From NCBI GenBank assembly GCA_029378245.1, contig JARKIF010000012.1, positions 1,426,001-1,490,000 of the forward strand: DNA of 64,000 nucleotides, in the 5' to 3' direction. The position numbers were made by a program, and so were the translations under genes. Every line of letters begins with the position of its first letter. The stretch's first letter is position 1. A model generated the notes under the pieces. It was not told the DNA's origin, did not search any database, and was given only the letters and a program-made list of their open reading frames with translations. This DNA is from Roridomyces roridus (lineage: Eukaryota; Basidiomycota; Agaricomycetes; Agaricales; Mycenaceae). Below are positions 58,289 through 64,000 of the stretch, piece by piece.

Positions 58289-59922
58289 ATGAGCGATCAG
58301 GATTATGCCGTCTTTGTCTCAGACTAGTGGGTTGCTGACTTGCTCGCAGTCAATCAGCCTCTCCACACCATGCTTACCGAAATCCAGTCGAACAGCTCAC
58401 TACTTCTTCGTCGGGATGAGTACGTGTGACTCAGAATACAAATGACATTCAACTGACGCTCCCGGTCCAGTCATCCTCGTTTATGACCATGCGCTGAATC
58501 TCAATACGGAGATCAAATACATTTGGTCTTCCAAGCTGCGTCCCAGCACTTGCTGGGTTCTTGCTGTGCGATACATTGGTCTCGGGGCCTCGTTTGTCAT
58601 TTTGGTGTACAATTTCGGGGAATTCAACCACCAGGTTCGTCGTCTCGATGAGTGTTCACACCATGTTTCTGCAAAGAAACGCAATTTCTTTAGAGGTAAT
58701 GAAGTCGAATCACACGACCGGAGCTGTGTGTGTGTCCTGACTGTGAATGGACAGTTGCATCAAAATGCAATGGGTGTGGGAATTACTCCTGGGGGTACTG
58801 GATATCCTCATTGAGGGTGAGTCTCTGTGTCATCGCAACCCCATACTTATTGAACCATCGGTGCTTGAAGTCACTTTGGCTATGCGTGTGGTTGCCATGT
58901 ACGGCCTCGGGAAATTGGTCGTTCGCTCAGTCTTCTTGACCATGTTCTGTGTTTTAACGGGCCTTGCCCTGGTACGTGCAAACAATGCCTGGTATACTTT
59001 TGCTTCTGAAACGTTCACTTCTTTATAGTGGGCAATTATCGGGTATGGACTGCACATGAACCTACCCTCCAATCCTGGGTTTCCCGGATGCAATGCCGCA
59101 TACACGCGCGCTCAGTGCGTTCAATTAGGTAGATGATGCCCAACGCTTCTGGATGCTCGACAGGAGCATTCGTAAGTGGCTTCCATCTCTTCTACGCTTT
59201 CCCAAAATCTGTTCAAGGACCGGTGACCTGGTGGGAAGTAATGTCAGTCGCCTTATACTTACTCTTTATTGTGTCGGCTCAAGTTTTAACCGCGGAGACT
59301 AGACTGTTCAGCGATACAGTAATGTTCCTGCTGACGGTTCGGCGGGCATATCAACGCCGTTCGTTGCCGCTATACTCGGGGTCCTTGCTTGAGAGAATGG
59401 CCAATGACGGTGCGCACAGACTTCTTCGCTGAACATATTTTGATCCCGAGCTTCAGGGAGCATGTATTTCGGGTCCGCATCCTCGGCACTAGCATTGCTC
59501 ATACTAAACCCCGTTACTAGAATAATCTCCCTGGCTAATCTAGCCAATGCCCTGACATTTTACGTCGGTTAATGTTGCGACTCATTCTGATCATTCACTG
59601 ATTCGTCGACCTGCAGCTTGCAGATGTATGCGTTCTATAAGGTGGCCATCCCGAAAATTGTATAAACCTTGACACAGGATCTCCTCGTCGGTGTAGCCAC
59701 CTGGGTCACAACAAAGTAAGCTTATTCGCCGTAATTTCCGGGTGGGGATGTCTAAAGCCATTCATTGTCAGCCTCTCTTTATCGCTCCTGTGTCGCTTGA
59801 TGCTCAATCTTGATGTGGCGGCGGCTCAGGGAATACAAACCGATACTTTGAATACCTATGCAGTGGACTTGGAGTCGATTCGGTTCGAGTTACCGCGAGT
59901 GGACTCGGAGGATGAAAATTGA
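58289..59922 (+). CDS. DUF6533 membrane protein, apparently intact
   Basis: Starts at the ATG at 58289. Early exons 58289-58326, 58388-58419, 58471-58634 and 58755-58816 give SDYRTAHYFFVGMIILVYDH, ALNLNTEIKYIWSSKLRPST and the first helices. The step between the third and fourth exons is ambiguous: a two-base exon, a longer third exon ending near 58654, or a small indel. Then 58871-58971 (TLAMRVVAMYGLGKLVV), from 59029 (WAIIGYGLHMNLPSNPGF), GPVTWWEV, LFSDTVMFLLTVRRAYQ, SMYFGSASSALALLIL, LLVGVATWVTTK and LSLLLCRLMLNLDVAA. It ends at 59922. These are uncharacterised multi-pass proteins; a sensory or transport role is speculative. All introns look GT-AG. Confidence 0.72.
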
Positions 59923-61163
59923 CAAATTCGTTACATAAGGTGACTGTCAATATAGTTCATGGACGTGGGTGGTTTAAAAGAAGATTCGTGACGAGGTTTT
60001 AACTCGGATTTACCGATGTTGAGAGCCAGCTGAAACATTCCAACATTCCCCTCAAGCGAGGACGAAGAAAAGCGACTCGAATCGTTCCAAGCGGGTGGGG
60101 GAAGGACTCGCCCCGTTCCTCAAAATCTCAACGGAAATCGCGGATGGGGTGCATGTATTTCGGGCGCGTCTTGCACTCAGTGGGAATACATCTCATATGA
60201 AGGAATCCAGGATGTTTGTCCTGGCAAATTTCAGTAATGTCCCACCTTCCGCCTGAGGCGGCGCCAAATGTGGAGTCAGAATTTCAATATTATATTTGTG
60301 GGGACTGTCGTGGAGTTCTTCTTCCTCCTCTTCGCCTTTACATACTAAGATCATGGGAACCAGGGGTAAACACGCGGCTTTGATGTGCACATGCCGCTGG
60401 TTGGAAACGGACCGGCTGACATGGAGAAAGTGCTGGTGCGGTCCGTGCGGAGGTGTAAGTATTCTCAAGCGTGTTGTTGATGTCAAGAATATTCGGATGG
60501 CCATTCAGGCGAGTGCCAATTCGTTGCCGAGGGACTCCATAAGTACTCCATGCTGATCAAATGACTCCCGCACTCTCGGAAATCTTTCAGGTGGACTGTG
60601 ATCACTCCAACTGCATGTCCGGCACTACCAGCGGCTACCTTTAACAGCAGATACGGAAGGTCTTGGTGGAGCATACAACGACGTCTCCACTATGTACACC
60701 GGAATTTATCCAACAAGCGCCTATTTCCACATGTTGCCATACTCGTGCCGGTTCCAAGCCGGTTCTAGACTCAAGTCAAAGTGATCAAGGCGCAGCCTTG
60801 ATAAGATTCTAATTCAGGCAATTCTTGGCTATGTTATGACGTAGTGTCGTCGGACATAGCCTGTACCGCATCGATATGCCGTGATCACCGAAGTCAATGC
60901 CGACCAATCGGCGCGACACAATGAGTTGCCGCTACGACCGCCGAAGTATGGCAGTGCACGACACAAATATGATGCCCGACACAACACCCTACGTCATCCT
61001 CGGAATGGGTTTGTCGAACAACAGCCCCCGGGTCGGGGAGACTATTTTTGAATTTGCCGACTCCTACATAAACGCTGTGGGTTGCTTTCGAAGGAGGTAA
61101 CCCCACCCCCACCCTCAATGACACGCGGTCATCCGACTTGGACATACAGCCCATCGGAGAGCC
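59923..61163. other. Spacer with a DUF6533 exon fragment
   Basis: About 60143-60242 copies one DUF6533 exon (GGGTGCATGTATTTCGGGCG; CTTGCACTCAGTGGGAATAC; CCTGGCAAATTTCAGTAATG) with no neighbours, so it is a relic. Nothing else is recognised; open stretches upstream of 61164 may be leader sequence of the GATA gene. Confidence 0.55.
60143..60242 (+). pseudogene. DUF6533 single-exon fragment
   Basis: Matches 57361-57478 of the upstream split gene: CATGTATTTCGGG, ACATCTCAT, and TTGTCCTGGC(A/G)AATTTC. It lacks splice sites and flanking exons. Confidence 0.65.
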
Positions 61164-62098
61164 ATGGACAGTACCAGCCACTTCAATTCAATCTCAACCG
61201 ATTCAACATTATTCCTGTCCTGGCTCGACGGACTTGCCTCTCTGGAAGATGCTATATGTTCGTGTCCCTTTGTGAAAAGCACCGCACTAACCTCCGCCTT
61301 TTCATAGATGATACCCACCACACGCCTCGATCTTTTGTTCCACTTGCGGAGATTCCTCAAGACGTATTCAGCACTCCGGAGACGAGGGGCTCACATACCG
61401 AGGTGGAGCTGTTTTCCCTTCAAGCCGGTGCGTTGTTTTCACTAGCAGCGGATGGGACACTGATTCCTGACGCACAGAGAGAAGCCCATCCGGAACGGCA
61501 GCGGGCCCCGCAGCTGTGTTGAATCAGCGAACTTTGACGTACGATTGGAACCCCGAGGACGGACTGTTACTCGTCGAACAGACGGACTCATTCCCAGGTG
61601 GGGTCTTTCGTATTCTGTCGCCACGAGCACCACTGACGTTGTCTGCGGGAAGTCGCGTTTAGGGACGAGCACCACTCTTATCGATCACATGCTTCGGTTC
61701 CCCTTGATCATCTGGAGCTGTATACCACTCCAACTGGAGCAGCGCAAGTTTGGACCAACGTAATATCGGCGGAAATCCCCTCATCCTCCCTGGCGTGGGC
61801 TCTTGGCCATGGCCCGACAATCCCAGACTCAACCTCAACCTCATCCTTCACCCTCATACCCAGCTCTGAGCCCATCCCTCCCCCCGCGAACCCCGACATG
61901 GACGTATTGCAATGCACCCACTGCCACACTCGGAAATCCAGCCCCACCTCCCCATGGCGCCGGGACTCGTCTGGGAATCGGGTCTGCAACGCATGTGGGC
62001 TGTATGAGCGCCGATGCGGTAAGCGCCGGCCTCTGCGTCTGGTGGGGCGTGGAGTGCGAAAGTCTGCAGCGAAGCGCATTCCGAATCTGCTAGTTTGA
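61164..62098 (+). CDS. Compact GATA-type zinc-finger protein
   Basis: Five exons: 61164-61257, 61308-61427, 61478-61597, 61653-62098 preceded by three GT-AG introns of 50, 50 and 55 nt (four exons in all); 259 residues. The acceptor at 61652 has a CACTGAC branch site. The finger lies near the C-terminus (about residues 195-240): CTHC, an 18-residue spacer with SPWRRDSSGNRV, then CNACGLY, then RRPLRL, which follows the fungal GATA consensus (WRRD, LCNACGLY, RPL). The N-terminal 190 residues are Ser/Thr/Pro-rich with DSTLFLSWLDGLASLEDAI as a possible short interaction helix. It ends in a basic RKSAAKRIP tail. It should bind WGATAR sites in the nucleus. The target genes are unknown; nitrogen, light or iron regulators all use this domain. 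Confidence 0.72.
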
Positions 62099-62520
62099 CC
62101 TATTTCCCATGGATATCGTACTGATCACTTTTGTAGCAGATATTACTGTTTCGTTTGTTTCTTTTCGCTCCACACTCCACTCCCAATCACACTGTACTAT
62201 CATTTGTAACCTTCCCGCACATACCCTACAAGTCCATAATATTAATACGATATCCACGCATCATGGAGCGCACTCCAACAAGAACGTTTGTGATGAACGA
62301 CTCCTCCTTACGTTCCCACGGTTGAACAGGAGTTGACTCCACAAGAAGCAGCAGCACGCCTTCAAGTCTAGACTAAATTATACATGTACGTAGCACGGAA
62401 TAAACGTCCACCTTGAGCCAGCAGAAACATTAGGACGGTACATACCTCAGACAGCGAGGTCACTTTTTCGACGGGTGAGTGAGTATACATGCAACACCGA
62501 AATCAGCAAACAGCATGCGC
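62099..62520. other. Convergent 3' spacer
   Basis: Lies between the ends of the plus-strand GATA gene and the minus-strand gene at 62521. No gene is seen. Confidence 0.5.
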
Positions 62521-64000
62521 CTACTCGGAATCCCCCGACGCAGGCACCTCCGATCTAGCGCGCTTGTACAAATTCCCCTCGCTCGTCGCATCCCCATCAA
62601 GCTCCTCCGACCGACGCTTGACGAGCCGAATGGTATTGTACTCACGCTCCCCGGTCCTAGCGCGTTTCGGCAGAGTCCCACCCTCCTCCCGACCAACAGA
62701 GTCCGCACTCTCCTCAGACTCGAGCTCGTCAACAGACCGTTTGCGAGCTGACACCGGCACCTCGTCGTCGTCGTCATAGCCACGCTCATACTCCTCCTCC
62801 TCCAGCTCCGAGCCTTCCTGCGAAACAAGATCGCTCTCCTCGACAAACGAGACGACACTATCCACGTCGAGACCTTGAGCATCGTCTTCGACGGGCAGAT
62901 GGAGTACGAGTGGGCTTTTCTCTCGAACGGGCTCGGGAACGACGACGGGGGCAGGAGCGGGAAGGACGTTGACGGGATTACCGCCCTGGACAGCCTGAGC
63001 TGCGGCCATGGCACGCTCGCAGACGCTACACCGGCAATGGTACAACGGGGCGCACGCCTCGCGCCAGACCTAAAGCTCATCATTCAACAAGACGATCAAG
63101 TAAAAATAAAGTCAAGCGTACCAATCTTAGCGATTCCATGCTGTACGGAGGAAGATGCTCGATCGTATCGGGCACATGAGGAATTGGGCGCAGCAGCCTC
63201 GGCGGGTGAAGAACCGGCATCACAGCAATAGTCGGCTGGCCCGTCTCCTGCTGCTCCTTGTTCGGCTCCCCGGGCGGTGACGTCGACGGTGTGGAATGCA
63301 TAGTAGCACTGCTGGCCGTATCACTCGTCCTCGGCGTCCCTCCTTCAGTCGAATCATCACTTCCCTCCGCGCGCCTCCTCGCCTCCTCTGCATCCTTTCT
63401 CGCATTTTTCCTCCTCTCGCTCCAATCGACCCCGTCAAACCAAACTCCTTCCTCTTCCCTCAATTCCCTCACCACATCCGCCAAACTCATCCGCGTAGCA
63501 CGCATCGCTGGGTCAGGAGCGCCAACGACGCCGCCGTAAGCATCCAACGAACATTCGACGACAATCCGACGGACAATGTTACGGAAAACGGGGAGCAGGA
63601 GGACGCGCATTTGGCGGACATGACCATTATGAGCAGCCTCGGCGAGGGCGTATGTCGGGGGCGGGGGCGATGGAGGGCCTGGATGAGGAGCAGGCGGAGC
63701 GCTGACTGCAGGCATCGTAGGTGAAACACCCACGGAAGACCCGAGTTCGACTGGTGAGGACGGCGGTGAGACGGCCCAAGGGACAGGATGTACGGCCTTG
63801 ACGGGAAAGTTGGGATTATCTGCATCGAAGTCAGTATCAGAAAGAAGGGAAGAAAGAGAGACCTTACCCGACCGATACCAAATATCTGCCGGATCGACCC
63901 AAGACCCATCCAAAATCCTCCCGCGAGCCCAGTCCCCCAACGCCATTTCCGTCACCGTCATTTCCAACGCACTCGTCGCCTCTCTCTCGTCGTCACTCTC
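62521..64000 (-). CDS. Acidic hypothetical protein, 5' end outside the window
   Basis: Three exons on the minus strand: 63868-64000 (partial, runs off the window), 63122-63819 and 62521-63069; introns of 48 and 52 nt, GT-AG. At least 460 residues. The visible N-terminal part reads TEMALGDWARGRILDGSWVD. Residues encoded near 63.5-63.65 kb form a helical block (AEAAHNGHVRQMRVLLLPVF; RRIVVECSLDA). A basic coiled-coil-like segment follows (ERRKNARKDAEEARRRAE). The last exon opens with a Cys/His cluster, EACAPLYHCRCSVCERAM, a possible metal-binding knot. It ends with a long acidic tract (SELEEEEYERGYDDDDEV) and basic NLS-like KRARTGEREY and KRRSEEL. It may be nuclear. I do not recognise the family. 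Confidence 0.72.

Overview
This window is nuclear DNA from a filamentous basidiomycete, almost certainly an Agaricomycete (a Mycena-like, repeat-rich Agaricales genome would fit; the species cannot be read from the sequence). The evidence is the gene repertoire (F-box/LRR proteins, DUF6534 and DUF6533 membrane proteins, an NB-ARC-TPR protein, a sedolisin, a GMC oxidoreductase, a GATA factor), short introns of about 45-65 nt in nearly every gene, and GC-rich exons in AT-richer, transposon-littered spacers. Exon boundaries were inferred by hand from splice sites, reading frame and paralogue comparison.

Layout. 1-3 kb: no convincing gene. 3-10 kb: a Ser-rich hypothetical protein, two F-box genes (one frameshifted) and a small membrane protein. 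11.8-13.8 kb: a complete secreted sedolisin. 14-18.4 kb: a tRNA-Thr-like gene and a nine-intronless-to-many-exon NLR (MLKL-type N-domain, NB-ARC, TPR) broken by a hAT-type MITE, with a TA-flanked MITE supplying its present stop codon. 19-24.3 kb: a GPI-anchored Kre9/Knh1-like protein and a divergent F-box pair. 24.7-30.5 kb: a hypothetical protein, then repeats containing a 5'-truncated LINE and a solo LTR. 30.5-32.1 kb: a three-exon protein with a degenerate 2OG-oxygenase-like pattern.

33.9-40.2 kb holds three tandem ten-exon DUF6534 genes with an unusual number of GC-AG introns. 41-51.2 kb has a pair of duplicated F-box-like genes on either side of a GMC (aryl-alcohol-oxidase-like) pseudogene and an RRM protein. 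The GMC gene has been hit at least three times, twice by near-identical 893-bp elements in opposite orientation. 51.6-60.2 kb holds DUF6533 genes: one split by a nested ~4.6-kb insertion complex in an intron, one apparently intact, and one fragment. 61.1-64 kb has a compact GATA zinc-finger gene and the 3' part of an acidic hypothetical protein that runs off the window.

The genes do not form one pathway. The window reads as accessory sequence: receptor-like membrane protein arrays, F-box/LRR expansions, an NLR and secreted enzymes, being duplicated and broken by several classes of mobile element. The most unusual signals are the repeated use of GC-AG introns in the membrane-protein families (12 inferred), the well-dated insertions (TSDs, one paralogous empty site), and the young 893-bp element pair.
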